Origin: Planctomycetia bacterium
GTDB lineage: Bacteria; Planctomycetota; Planctomycetia; Pirellulales; UBA1268
Reading direction: 5' to 3'
NCBI GenBank assembly: GCA_009926295.1
Contig: RFPF01000100.1
Coordinates: 1-9,636, forward strand
Length of the DNA stretch: 9,636 nucleotides
Part shown: positions 1 through 6,789 of the stretch, piece after piece
Position numbering within the stretch: the stretch's first letter is position 1
How the letters are laid out: every line of letters starts with the position of its first letter
The notes under the pieces: generated by a model
Told to the model about the DNA's origin: nothing
Databases searched by the model: none
The model's input: the letters and a program-made list of their open reading frames with translations, nothing else
Made by a program: the position numbers and the translations under genes

Positions 1-1
1 C

Positions 2-1414
2 GGCGCGCTGGTCGGGCATGGAGGCACCGTCTACTGCGTGGCGCTGTCGGGCGACGGTGTCACGGCCGCGACGGGGGAGCAGGACGGAACGGTGCGGCTC
101 TGGGATCTGCGTTCGGAGGGGGTCGAGCGCGTGATGCGGGCCCACTCCGACCGCGTGTACCAGGTCGCCTTCTCCCCCGACGGAAGCGCGCTGCTGACGG
201 CGGGCCGGGACGGCCGCGTGCGGCTCTGGAAGGTCGACGCCGAGGAACCCTATGCCACGCTCGATCACCCGCTGCGGGTGAACTCGGCTGTGTTCATCGG
301 CGATGGCGCGCGGGTCGCAACCGCGTGCCACGACGGGATCGTGCGGGTGTTCTCGACCCAGACCGGCCGACAGGTGTGGCAGCTGAGGGGGCACGACGGG
401 CCGGTGTGGACGGTCGCCTCCCCGCGGTCCGGGGCATGGATCGTGAGCGGGGCCGCCGACCGGACGGCTCGGCTGTGGGCGACCGACGGCGGCTGCGCAC
501 CCGAGATTTCCCTACCCGCCGCCGCCCGGGTGGCCGCATTCGACCCCCGTGACGGGACGCTCGCGATCGGGAGCGTCGACGCGTCGGTGAGTCTCTGCGA
601 CGCCCGGACGTGCCGCGTCGGCGGGCGACTCGAAATCGGCGGCGGAGTCGTGCGCGACGTCGTGTGGCTCGGGCGCGAAGGCTTCATCGCCGCTGCCTGC
701 GACGACGGTGCGGTGAGGATTCGAGACCCCTCCGGCACGCGGCCAGGGCGGACGATCCCGTGCCACCGCGATCGCGTCTATTCGGTGGACTTCACGGCCG
801 ACGGCGGCCTGATGGCCACGGCCTCCGACGACACGACCGCAACCGTTAGAAACGTCGGCGCCCCGGATGCCGTCCTGCAGACGCTGCGGCATCCGGCCCG
901 GTGCTTCTGCGCGAGATTCGCACCGCTGGGACGCCTGATCTACACCGCCTGCGGCGACGGCGTGGTGCGATCCTGGGACGTCGCAGACGGGGCACGGTGC
1001 GGCGAGTTCCGCGGCCACGGCGGGGCGGTGAACTGGCTCGCCGTGTCTCCCGATGGCCACTCGTTGGCCACGGCGTCTTCGGACGGCACGGTCGGCATCT
1101 GGCGGACCGCCGACGCGAGCCTCGTCCACCGTCTGGCGGGGCCGTCGCGGCAGGTGTGGAGCGTCGCGTTCTCGCCCGACGGCGGCCGCGTGGCGGCAGC
1201 CAGTGCCGATGGCGCAATCCACCTCTGGGAGACGGCCGGCGGACGGCCGCTGCCGACGCTCCGGGGGCCGGGGCAGGCGCTGTGGGCCGTCGCGTTCTCC
1301 CCCGACGGTCGCACGCTCGCCGCCGGAGGTCTCGACGGCATCGTGCGCATCCACGGTCTGTCGGCAGCCGAAGTCTTTCGCGCCCGGCTCGCGGTCAGCC
1401 CGTCGCAGCGCTAG
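2..1414 (+). CDS. WD40-repeat beta-propeller protein, 3' part of a longer gene
   Basis: The reading frame is open to the left edge and already encodes WD40 sequence before the first in-window ATG at 38 (GHGGTVYCVALS), so the true start lies outside. The visible part is about 470 residues and ends at TAG 1412-1414. At least 11 WD40-like blades follow one another, with the usual 'VxxVAFSPDG...LATAS.DGTVRLW' pattern; the clearest are VYQVAFSPDG, VWSVAFSPDG and LWAVAFSPDG. Blades 4-6 are degenerate. No enzymatic domain is visible. WD40 arrays of this length form one or two propellers that act as protein-binding platforms. In planctomycetes they often follow an N-terminal Ser/Thr kinase domain or stand in large scaffold proteins; which applies here cannot be seen. 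The gene converges on the BMC operon and probably has no functional link to it. Confidence 0.9.
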   Translation, partial: GALVGHGGTVYCVALSGDGVTAATGEQDGTVRLWDLRSEGVERVMRAHSDRVYQVAFSPDGSALLTAGRDGRVRLWKVDAEEPYATLDHPLRVNSAVFIGDGARVATACHDGIVRVFSTQTGRQVWQLRGHDGPVWTVASPRSGAWIVSGAADRTARLWATDGGCAPEISLPAAARVAAFDPRDGTLAIGSVDASVSLCDARTCRVGGRLEIGGGVVRDVVWLGREGFIAAACDDGAVRIRDPSGTRPGRTIPCHRDRVYSVDFTADGGLMATASDDTTATVRNVGAPDAVLQTLRHPARCFCARFAPLGRLIYTACGDGVVRSWDVADGARCGEFRGHGGAVNWLAVSPDGHSLATASSDGTVGIWRTADASLVHRLAGPSRQVWSVAFSPDGGRVAAASADGAIHLWETAGGRPLPTLRGPGQALWAVAFSPDGRTLAAGGLDGIVRIHGLSAAEVFRARLAVSPSQR

Positions 1415-1438
1415 CCGCACGATGCGGTGGCCGTCGCT

Positions 1439-1470
1439 CCGGGAACCCCTCGGCGTTTCCCGGGGTCTTT
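1439..1470 (+). terminator. Probable terminator of the WD40 gene
   Basis: A perfect 7-bp inverted repeat, CCGGGAA (1439-1445) with TTCCCGG (1457-1463), begins 24 bases after the WD40 stop codon. It is followed by a short T-rich run (GGTCTTT). The T tract is short, so intrinsic termination is likely but not certain. Confidence 0.5.
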
Positions 1471-1476
1471 GAAGTT

Positions 1477-1503
1477 GGAAAAAGGCCATGGATGGCTTTT
1501 TCC
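1477..1503. terminator. Bidirectional hairpin between convergent genes
   Basis: GGAAAAAGGCCA pairs with TGGCTTTTTCC around a TGGA loop, with one unpaired G. The stem has an A run on one side and a T run on the other, so it can act as an intrinsic terminator read from either strand. It sits between the WD40 stop (1414) and the end of the last operon gene (1512). Its tip, CCA-TGGA-TGG, recurs in hairpins at 2532-2543 and 8117-8147. Confidence 0.6.
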
Positions 1504-1511
1504 ACGGACAT

Positions 1512-2435
1512 CTAGAGCACCTGGCCGAGCGTTTCCTGCAGCACCGCCGCGCTCCGCTTGAGGCCCTGGACCTCCTTGGGCCAGAGGTCGACCTCGAGCG
1601 TGCGCTCGGCGCCCGCCCGGCCTACGACGGTGGGCACCGAGATCGCCACGTCGCGGAGGCCGTAGCAGCCGTTCTGCACCGTCGAGACGGGCAGAATCCG
1701 CTTCGAGTCGAGCGCCACCGCGTGGATCACCTCGGCGATCGACACGCCCACCGCGAACCCGGCGCCGGTCTTCTTCTTGATCATTTCGGCGCCGCTCGTC
1801 CTGGCACGCTGGAAGACCTCCTCGCCAAGCTTGTGCGTGAAGCCGGGATATTTTTCGAGGGGCAGGCCGGCGACGCTCGCGCTGCTCCACACGGGCACCA
1901 TGCTGTCGCCGTGCTCGCCGAGGATCATCGCCTGCAGCTGCGTGGCGGGCGCCCTCAGGCTCATGGCGAGGAGGCTGCGGAACCGGAGCGTGTCGAGCAG
2001 CGTGCCGAGGCCGATGACGCGGCCCCGGGACAGCCCGAGCTCCTTCTCGGCCAGATACGTGAGGATGTCGACGGGGTTCGAGACGACGAGCACGATCGCG
2101 TCGGGCCGGTGGCCCTTCGCCTTGATCTCACCGAGGATGGAGCGGAAGAGCACGACGTTGCGGTTGATAAGCGCGAGCCGGCTCTCGTCGGGCTTGCGCC
2201 GCAGGCCCGCCGTGATGCAGATCACGTCGGCGTCGGTGAGGTGCTCGTAGCCGCCGGAGTGGATCGACTGGTCGGCGATCGCCGCCGTGCCGTGGAGCAT
2301 GTCGAGCGCCTGGCCGTCGGCCAGCTCGGGATTTGCGTCCACGATCACGATCTCGTGCACGATCCCGCCGAGCTGCAGGGCGAACCCCGCCGACGAGCCC
2401 ACGATCCCACCGCCACCGATGATGCCGACCTTCAT
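1512..2435 (-). CDS. Lactate/malate dehydrogenase family protein (LDH/MDH superfamily)
   Basis: A 307-residue NAD-dependent 2-hydroxyacid dehydrogenase of normal family length. The N-terminus is a Rossmann fold with GGGGIVG (residues 7-13) and Asp33 at the end of beta-2, which favours NAD over NADP. Catalytic residues are present: Arg86 (LDH Arg109), Asn120 (Asn140), Asp148 and Arg151 (Asp168, Arg171), and His175 in GEHGDS (His195). The position that separates LDH (Gln102) from MDH (Arg102) is Arg80, within AGLRRKPDESR, so the substrate loop looks malate-like although the rest of the loop resembles LDH. The start is the ATG at 2435, six bases after AAGGAG. It is the last gene of the operon, behind a 198-bp structured spacer, and may therefore be expressed at a different level. 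In PVM microcompartments this enzyme is thought to help recycle NADH; whether it acts on pyruvate/lactate, oxaloacetate/malate or lactaldehyde cannot be read from sequence. No encapsulation helix is evident. Confidence 0.88.
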   Translation of the reverse strand: MKVGIIGGGGIVGSSAGFALQLGGIVHEIVIVDANPELADGQALDMLHGTAAIADQSIHSGGYEHLTDADVICITAGLRRKPDESRLALINRNVVLFRSILGEIKAKGHRPDAIVLVVSNPVDILTYLAEKELGLSRGRVIGLGTLLDTLRFRSLLAMSLRAPATQLQAMILGEHGDSMVPVWSSASVAGLPLEKYPGFTHKLGEEVFQRARTSGAEMIKKKTGAGFAVGVSIAEVIHAVALDSKRILPVSTVQNGCYGLRDVAISVPTVVGRAGAERTLEVDLWPKEVQGLKRSAAVLQETLGQVL

Positions 2436-2489
2436 GAAATGCTCCTTGCGTATATCGGACGAGCTGTACGGTATTGAACAGATCTGGGA

Positions 2490-2620
2490 GGGGTTGCCCG
2501 TGCCCTCGAGCGGGCTATGGAAGCGAGCGCAGCCATGGATGGCGAAGCGAAGCGGACATGCAGAGAGCCGAGGCCTGGAGGGCCGAGGCGAACGTCCGGC
2601 GAGAGGGCATGGGCAACCCC
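2490..2620 (-). repeat. Long-armed inverted repeat in the aldolase-dehydrogenase spacer
   Basis: The 198-bp gap 2436-2633 contains no gene. An 18-base arm at 2490-2507 (GGGGTTGCCCGTGCCCTC) is complementary, with a single mismatch, to 2603-2620 (GAGGGCATGGGCAACCCC). The enclosed 95 bases contain two smaller inverted repeats: GCCA-TGGA-TGGC at 2532-2543 and GGCC-TGGAG-GGCC near 2572-2584. The right arm begins 13 bases after the aldolase stop codon. It could be a transcript-stabilising or attenuating structure, or a remnant of a small mobile repeat. Confidence 0.6.
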
Positions 2621-2633
2621 GGCCCTCGCGCGG

Positions 2634-3527
2634 TCACGCCGCCGTGATCCCCAGTTGTTTGCAGACGGTTTCCGTGACGATCTTCACGAGTTGCTCCTGG
2701 TCGAGGCCGGCCGGGGTGGCCGCCGGTGCCGCCGCACCCATCGGCGACGGCGCGTCGAAGGCCTTGCGGTCGACCCCGGTCGCGCCCCAGCTCGAACGGA
2801 AGACGTCATTGGCGCAGATGTCGCAGTTTTCCATCCCCTTCTCGAGCCGCGGGTCGGTGTAGCCCCACTTGGCCTTGAGGTCGAGCAGCTCCTTCGTCTC
2901 CTGCTTCGTGAGATACGTGACGCGGCCGAGGTCCTTGGCGAGCATCAGGATCCGGCAGTAGGCGTCGAGGATCTCGGTCCACCAGTAGGCCTTCTCGACC
3001 GTCTCGCCGAAGCTCACGGTGCCGTGATTGGCGAGGATCACGACGTTCGACTTCTGTACGAAAGGCTTGACGGTGTCGGCGAACTTCTGGCCGCCGGGGG
3101 TCTCGTAGCGGGTGATCGGCACGTCGCCGAGAAACACCTCGACCTCCGGCAGCACGCACTGTGGGATCGGTTCGCGGGCCACGGCGAAGGCGGTGGCGTG
3201 GGGCGGATGGCAGTGCACGACGCTGTTCACGTCGGGCCGCTCCTTCATGATCGTGAGGTGCAGCAGGATCTCGCTCGACCGCTTGCGCTGCCCGGCGAGT
3301 TGGTTGCCCTCCATGTCGACGATGCACAGGTCGGAGGGCTTCATGAAGCCCTTCGAGATCATCGTGGGGGTGCAGAGCACCTCGTTGGGGCCGAGGCGGA
3401 ACGAGATGTTGCCGTCATTGCCGGCCGCGAAGCCCTTGTTGTAGATCCGGCGGCCGATGTCGCAGATCTCCTCTTTGAGCTGGTTGAGCGGCTTGCTCGT
3501 GGTCTTGGCGGGGGCTTTGGTGGCCAT
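2634..3527 (-). CDS. Class II (zinc) sugar-phosphate aldolase with C-terminal encapsulation peptide, FucA/RhaD type
   Basis: A 297-residue protein from the ATG at 3527, which has AAGGAG five bases upstream; an in-frame ATG at 3575 has no such site and would add 16 atypical residues. The aldolase II/adducin fold is clear: GNDGNISFR (residues 36-44), TPTMISKG (53-60), SSE with Glu86 as the likely catalytic base (E. coli FucA Glu73), and zinc ligands His105 and His107 (VVHCHPPHA) and His168 (ANHGT). The core is followed by an Ala/Pro linker (about 260-274) and an amphipathic helix (about 275-293, LDQEQLVKIVTETVCKQLG), the hallmark of a BMC encapsulation peptide. In the PVM organelle of Planctopirus limnophila the equivalent protein (PvmN, as I recall) cleaves L-fuculose- or L-rhamnulose-1-phosphate to DHAP and lactaldehyde. 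The assignment here rests on motifs and context. Confidence 0.9.
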   Translation of the reverse strand: MATKAPAKTTSKPLNQLKEEICDIGRRIYNKGFAAGNDGNISFRLGPNEVLCTPTMISKGFMKPSDLCIVDMEGNQLAGQRKRSSEILLHLTIMKERPDVNSVVHCHPPHATAFAVAREPIPQCVLPEVEVFLGDVPITRYETPGGQKFADTVKPFVQKSNVVILANHGTVSFGETVEKAYWWTEILDAYCRILMLAKDLGRVTYLTKQETKELLDLKAKWGYTDPRLEKGMENCDICANDVFRSSWGATGVDRKAFDAPSPMGAAAPAATPAGLDQEQLVKIVTETVCKQLGITAA

Positions 3528-3566
3528 CGATGCTCCTTCGTGAAACTGGGTGGCTGTATTGATTCT

Positions 3567-3583
3567 GACCCACATTTCGGGTC
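3567..3583 (-). promoter_or_regulatory. Small stem-loop ahead of the aldolase gene
   Basis: GACCC (3567-3571) pairs with GGGTC (3579-3583) across a 7-base loop in the 75-bp gap between the BMC-P stop and the aldolase start. The local sequence is less GC-rich than the genes. No convincing promoter hexamers were found beside it. It may be a spacer structure only. Confidence 0.3.
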
Positions 3584-3602
3584 GCGGTCGGACTGCGGAT
3601 GA

Positions 3603-3917
3603 TCAGCGTGGTGCGGGCTGTGCGGGTTGTGCGGGAGGTTCGGCGAGATCGAGCCGGTCGATGAGGGCGGCGACGTAGGCGTCGACCGGCTTGTCGAGCG
3701 GGCGGAAGGGCTGGGCGGCCTCGCCGCCTTCGCTGAAGGCCACGAGCTGCCCGTCGCCGGCGCCGAGATCGTCCCAGGCGACGAGCGGCTCGGCGGGGCC
3801 GTCGCCGCGGGCGAGATCGGCCGTGGAGAGCGGCACGACGACCTTCAGCACGCCGCCGCGCATGGTCGGGTGCGGCTCGACGAGCGTCACGGTGCCGATG
3901 GTTTTTCCGAGTCGCAT
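3603..3917 (-). CDS. BMC-P pentameric shell vertex protein (EutN/CcmL family), copy nearest the aldolase
   Basis: 104 residues. It has the EutN/CcmL layout: an N-terminal strand MRLGKTIGTVTLVEPHP, a middle strand KVVVPL, the family signature LGAGDGQLVAFSEGGEAAQPF (here residues 51-71, with the GAGDGQ turn at 52-57), and a C-terminal ALIDRLD strand. Five such chains form the truncated pyramid that caps a BMC vertex. The C-terminus is extended by a Pro/Gln/Ala tail encoded by a short direct repeat. The gene starts 13 bases after the stop of the RpiB-like gene and lacks a clear Shine-Dalgarno sequence, so its translation is probably coupled to that gene. It is one of three divergent BMC-P paralogues here; the specialisation of each is unknown. 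Confidence 0.9.
   Translation of the reverse strand: MRLGKTIGTVTLVEPHPTMRGGVLKVVVPLSTADLARGDGPAEPLVAWDDLGAGDGQLVAFSEGGEAAQPFRPLDKPVDAYVAALIDRLDLAEPPAQPAQPAPR
3611..3635. repeat. Nine-base direct repeat, three copies
   Basis: GTGCGGG occurs three times at a 9-base spacing (3611, 3620, 3629). On the minus strand it encodes the repetitive PAQPAQPAP tail of the BMC-P protein. The pattern is consistent with replication slippage at the end of a shell gene. Confidence 0.6.
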
Positions 3918-3930
3918 GGGGGCGATCGAG

Positions 3931-4674
3931 TTAGTGGGTGTGGCCTTTGCAGGCGCAGGGCGTCGGGGCGGCCGCGAGCTCCGCCGGGGCGGGGCCGAGG
4001 TCGCGGCGGGCGAACTCGCCGCACACGCGGTCGAGGCTCACGACTGAAAATGCCTTGGGATCGACGACGACGAGATTCGCGCTGCACTCGGCCGCGGCGG
4101 CGAGCAGGCTGGCGGCGTCGCGGGCGGTCACGGCCCGCAGGCCCGCCGAGCGGTTTGCGAGCACGACGGCGGCCGCCGGGCGGCTCGAGAGCAGAAGGCC
4201 ACGGGCGCCGTCGCGCGAGGCGTGGGTGGCGATCGCCGCCACGACGTCGGCGAGGCCCGTCGCCGGCAGTTGTTGGGCTCCAGGAACGCTGCGTGCGATC
4301 GTCGCACAGCGGCCGGCGGCATCGCTGCCGCACTCGGCGTGGGCCACGATGAACGGCGGGGTAGCCGGCTGCTTGGTTGCCGTAGCGGCGCTGCCTCGCA
4401 CGATTTCGATCCCAGAGTCGCGGGCATGCTCGCGGGCCGAGGGCGTGACGACGGCCCCGGCAGCTACGACGATGCGGGCCGTGCCGGCCGGAAGCCGCTC
4501 GAGGCTGGCGAGCGTCACCACCTTGTCGGTGAGGGCGACCCCGCCGGCCGCCTGCGGTTGGCCGTAGGTCGATGCCGGAGCCAGAGCCGGAGCCACCGAA
4601 GCCGCAGCGGGCGCAGTGAGCCGGGCGATGACCTCGGCGACGAGACGGCGGATCGTTTCGGGGTCGTGCGTCAT
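3931..4674 (-). CDS. Putative BMC cargo protein: N-terminal encapsulation helix plus RpiB/LacAB-like domain without the catalytic loop
   Basis: 247 residues; I do not recognise a characterised orthologue. Residues 5-19 (PETIRRLVAEVIARL) form an amphipathic helix, followed by an Ala/Pro-rich linker (20-44), the arrangement of an encapsulation peptide. Residues 48-93 contain AAGAVVTPSAREHARDSGIE, a short alpha/beta unit. Residues about 157-207 resemble the RpiB/LacAB sugar-phosphate isomerase core: GLLLSSRPAAAVVLANRSAG lies where RpiB has the 'GILICGTGIGMSIAANKxxGIRAA' motif, and SANLVVVDPK where RpiB has 'NDANVLALG'. The catalytic Cys and the glycine-rich CGTG anion-binding loop are missing, so isomerase activity is unlikely. 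The C-terminus has a Cys/His cluster (C240, C242, H245, H247) that could bind metal. Start at ATG 4674, with GGGGAG eight bases upstream; the ATG overlaps the stop of the preceding BMC-P gene (ATGA). A scaffolding or core-organising role is inference. Confidence 0.72.
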   Translation of the reverse strand: MTHDPETIRRLVAEVIARLTAPAAASVAPALAPASTYGQPQAAGGVALTDKVVTLASLERLPAGTARIVVAAGAVVTPSAREHARDSGIEIVRGSAATATKQPATPPFIVAHAECGSDAAGRCATIARSVPGAQQLPATGLADVVAAIATHASRDGARGLLLSSRPAAAVVLANRSAGLRAVTARDAASLLAAAAECSANLVVVDPKAFSVVSLDRVCGEFARRDLGPAPAELAAAPTPCACKGHTH

Positions 4675-4958
4675 CGTCGTGCTCCCCGCTCTCGGCTTGG
4701 CTCATCGATGAGCGCGATCGTGCTCCAGCGGGCGGGTGTCGCCTCCGTGTGGAGCACCTCCCGGAGCAGCCGGCCGTCGCTCGTGATCATCACGATGTCG
4801 CCGACTCCCGCGGCGACGGTGTCGATCGCCAGCTGCGGGTCGCCATCGGGCGTTGTACGGTCCGCCATCAGCGGCTGCACGACATGGAGCTTCGAGCCGT
4901 CGAGCGACTTGTGCTTCACGGTGGCGGTCGCGGTGCCGAGGATGCGGGCGAGTTGCAT
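4671..4958 (-). CDS. BMC-P pentameric shell vertex protein (EutN/CcmL family), middle copy
   Basis: 95 residues from the ATG at 4958, the usual family length, beginning MQLARILGTATATVKH. The signature turn is AAGVGD (49-54), deviating from the GAG(D/E)GQ seen in the other two copies, and it is followed by IVMITSDG and a C-terminal IALIDE strand. An upstream in-frame GTG at 5027 would add 23 residues rich in His, Pro and Ser that do not fit the family and would overlap the aldehyde dehydrogenase gene, so it was not chosen. No strong Shine-Dalgarno sequence precedes 4958. The stop codon overlaps the next start as ATGA, indicating translational coupling. It contributes vertex pentamers to the shell. 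Confidence 0.88.
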   Translation of the reverse strand: MQLARILGTATATVKHKSLDGSKLHVVQPLMADRTTPDGDPQLAIDTVAAGVGDIVMITSDGRLLREVLHTEATPARWSTIALIDEPSRERGARR

Positions 4959-4995
4959 TGGGTGGTGTGCTGTCGAACGGTGCTGATGGTGGTCC

Positions 4996-5015
4996 GACGG
5001 GCCGGAGGGCCCGTC
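4996..5015 (-). terminator. Perfect stem-loop right after the aldehyde dehydrogenase gene
   Basis: GACGGGCC (4996-5003) and GGCCCGTC (5008-5015) form a perfect 8-bp stem with a 4-base loop, beginning one base beyond the aldehyde dehydrogenase stop codon (5017-5019). No T tract follows on the minus strand. It is therefore better seen as a partial terminator or an RNA 3'-end protector than as a strong intrinsic terminator. Confidence 0.5.
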
Positions 5016-5016
5016 C

Positions 5017-6477
5017 TCAGGTGGCACTCCCGAGGACGCGCAGGTCGTCGACGAGCGTGCAGCGGCGCTGCCGGGTGAACGTGAGCGGCGTGGTCACGCC
5101 CTCGCCGGTCGGCGTGGCGATCGAGAACGAGAGATATCCCTCGCCGCCGAGGCCGAGGCCGGCCACGCTCGGGCCGTTCTTCACGAACAGCGTCGTGTCG
5201 AGCAGCCGGCCCATCCGGGTCATCGTGCGGACGTTGTTGGAGTGGATGATCGCCGTGTGGCGGAAGCCGTGCTCGCTCTCGTGGGCCCGCTGGATCGCCT
5301 CGTCCACGTCCTTGCAGCGGACGAACGGCAGGAACGGCATCATCTGCTCGGTGGGCACGAACGGGTTGTCGACGTCGGTCTCGCCGAACACGAGCTCCAG
5401 GCCGTCGCGGGCCGTGGCCCCGGCGGCCCGGGCGAGGAGCGACGCATCCTTTCCGAGAAGATCCTTGCAGGGTACCCAGTGGCGATGCGCGCCCTCCCCG
5501 GTCATCACGATCGCCCGCTTGGTGAGGGCGTCGACCTGCTGGGGAGAGAGCCGCAGGGCCCCGGCCTTTTCCATCGCGGCCATGATCCGGTCGAACACGC
5601 TCGCCACGACGAACACCTGCTTCTCGCCGATGCAGAGGAGGTTGTTGTCGTAGGCGGCGCCCGCGATGATCGAGCGGGCGGCGTTGTCGAGGTCGGCCGT
5701 CTCGTCCACGACCACGGGCGGATTGCCCGGGCCGGCGACGATCGCCCGCTTCGGCGACTGGAGCGCCGCCTTCGCCACGGCCGGGCCCCCGGTCACGCAG
5801 ATCAACTTGATGCCGCGGTGGTTGAAGAGCGCTCCGGCCGATTCGAGCGTCGGTTCGGCGATGATCGTCACGAGATTGTCGATGCCGATGTCGCGGTGGA
5901 TCGCCTGGTTGAACCGCCGCACGCCCTCCGCGGCGATCTTCCGCCCGCTTGGGTGCGGGTTGACGACGACCGTGTTGCCGCCGGCGATCATGTTGATCGC
6001 GTTGCAGGCGATCGTGGGCAGTGAATGCGTGACCGGCGTGATCGCGGCGATCGGGCCGAACGGGGCGTGCTCGATCACCGCCAGGCCGCGGTCGCCGCTG
6101 AACACCTCGCTCGTCATGAACTCCACGCCTGGCACCTTCTCGCCGAGCACCTTGAGCTTCTCGATCTTGTGCTCGAGGCGGCCGATCTTCGTCTCCTCGA
6201 ATTCCATCCGGCCGAGTTCCTCGGCGTCGGTGATGGCGATCCGGCGGATGTGGGCGATGGCCTTCTTGCGCCCCTCGACGCCGAGTTTTTCCAACTGTTC
6301 GAAGGCTTCCTGGGCGGCGCGGACGGCCTCATCCACGCTGCCGCAGATGCCGTGGGCGCCGGAGAGGGAGCCTCCCTGGCTGGATGCGTGGGAGGGAGGT
6401 GTCGCCGCGGGGTTGGCGGCCAGTTCGGCGATGACCTGGCGGACTATTTGAGCGATGTCGGGGGTGGCGGTGGACAT
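5017..6477 (-). CDS. CoA-acylating aldehyde dehydrogenase with N-terminal encapsulation peptide (PduP/EutE type)
   Basis: 486 residues. It oxidises an aldehyde with CoA and NAD to acyl-CoA; in this context the aldehyde is probably lactaldehyde from the aldolase. Residues 6-19 (PDIAQIVRQVIAEL) form an amphipathic encapsulation helix, followed by a Pro/Ser/Ala/Gly linker (21-42). The ALDH core follows: the cofactor-domain segment APFGPIAAITPVTHSLPT (138-155), NTVVVNPHPSGRK (168-180), the VTGG motif (228-231), AGPGNPPVVVD (248-258), and the catalytic Cys282 in AYDNNLLCIGEKQ, which is the PduP/EutE/MhpF form and lacks the general-base Glu of hydrolytic ALDHs. TPTGEG (455-460) is the typical C-terminal motif. 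The gene starts three bases after the BMC-P stop, so the two are coupled. Substrate breadth cannot be judged from sequence. Confidence 0.93.
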   Translation of the reverse strand: MSTATPDIAQIVRQVIAELAANPAATPPSHASSQGGSLSGAHGICGSVDEAVRAAQEAFEQLEKLGVEGRKKAIAHIRRIAITDAEELGRMEFEETKIGRLEHKIEKLKVLGEKVPGVEFMTSEVFSGDRGLAVIEHAPFGPIAAITPVTHSLPTIACNAINMIAGGNTVVVNPHPSGRKIAAEGVRRFNQAIHRDIGIDNLVTIIAEPTLESAGALFNHRGIKLICVTGGPAVAKAALQSPKRAIVAGPGNPPVVVDETADLDNAARSIIAGAAYDNNLLCIGEKQVFVVASVFDRIMAAMEKAGALRLSPQQVDALTKRAIVMTGEGAHRHWVPCKDLLGKDASLLARAAGATARDGLELVFGETDVDNPFVPTEQMMPFLPFVRCKDVDEAIQRAHESEHGFRHTAIIHSNNVRTMTRMGRLLDTTLFVKNGPSVAGLGLGGEGYLSFSIATPTGEGVTTPLTFTRQRRCTLVDDLRVLGSAT

Positions 6478-6480
6478 GGG

Positions 6481-6789
6481 TTACTTCCGGTTGAAAACTT
6501 CTTTGCCTTGGATGCGGACGGTGTCCACGAGCCCGATGATCACGGCGTCGATCGGGAGGGACTTCGTTTCTGGCGTGAGCCGGGCGCTGGAGCCCTGCGT
6601 GACCAGCACGAACTGGCCCTCGCCGGCGCCGAGCGTATCGACGGCGATGAACGTGCGTCCGGTCGAGACGAGCCGGTCGCGGGTCTTTTCGTCGAGCCGG
6701 TAGGGCTCCACGACGAGCATCTTGTGGCCAGTCATCGACTCGGTCTTCTGCGTGGCCACGACGGATCCAGTCACCAGGGCGACGAACAT
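6481..6789 (-). CDS. BMC-P pentameric shell vertex protein (EutN/CcmL family), copy between ackA and the aldehyde dehydrogenase
   Basis: 102 residues: MFVALVTGSVVATQK at the N-terminus, KMLVVEPY as the second strand, the signature DTLGAGEGQFVLVTQGSSAR (51-70), and a C-terminal IIGLVDTVRI strand. All core elements of EutN/CcmL pentamers are intact, and the GAGEGQ turn (54-59) is canonical. The ATG at 6789 shares its A with the final base of the ackA stop (TGATG), and GAGG lies eight bases upstream. Expression is therefore coupled to the kinase. Together with the copies at 4671 and 3603 it gives three non-identical pentamers in one operon, as reported for PVM loci. Confidence 0.92.
   Translation of the reverse strand: MFVALVTGSVVATQKTESMTGHKMLVVEPYRLDEKTRDRLVSTGRTFIAVDTLGAGEGQFVLVTQGSSARLTPETKSLPIDAVIIGLVDTVRIQGKEVFNRK

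Noticed and set aside
1488..2477. A 329-codon open frame on the plus strand opposite the LDH/MDH gene
   Set aside because: It is the antisense of a well-supported gene, has low-complexity His/Arg/Ala-rich content and no recognisable domain. Such frames are expected in high-GC DNA.
2436..2480. Possible promoter for the LDH/MDH gene (TTCAAT and ATATAC 17 bases apart on the minus strand)
   Set aside because: The spacing is right, but transcription would begin within the AAGGAG ribosome site, so it is unlikely to drive this gene.
2517..3602. A 361-codon open frame on the plus strand opposite the aldolase
   Set aside because: It is an antisense shadow with no domain; the aldolase on the minus strand has a ribosome site, zinc ligands and an encapsulation peptide.
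4959..5027. GTG at 5027 as start of the middle BMC-P gene
   Set aside because: The added 23 residues are His/Pro/Ser-rich, do not fit the family, and would overlap the aldehyde dehydrogenase stop and the hairpin; ATG 4958 gives the usual N-terminus.
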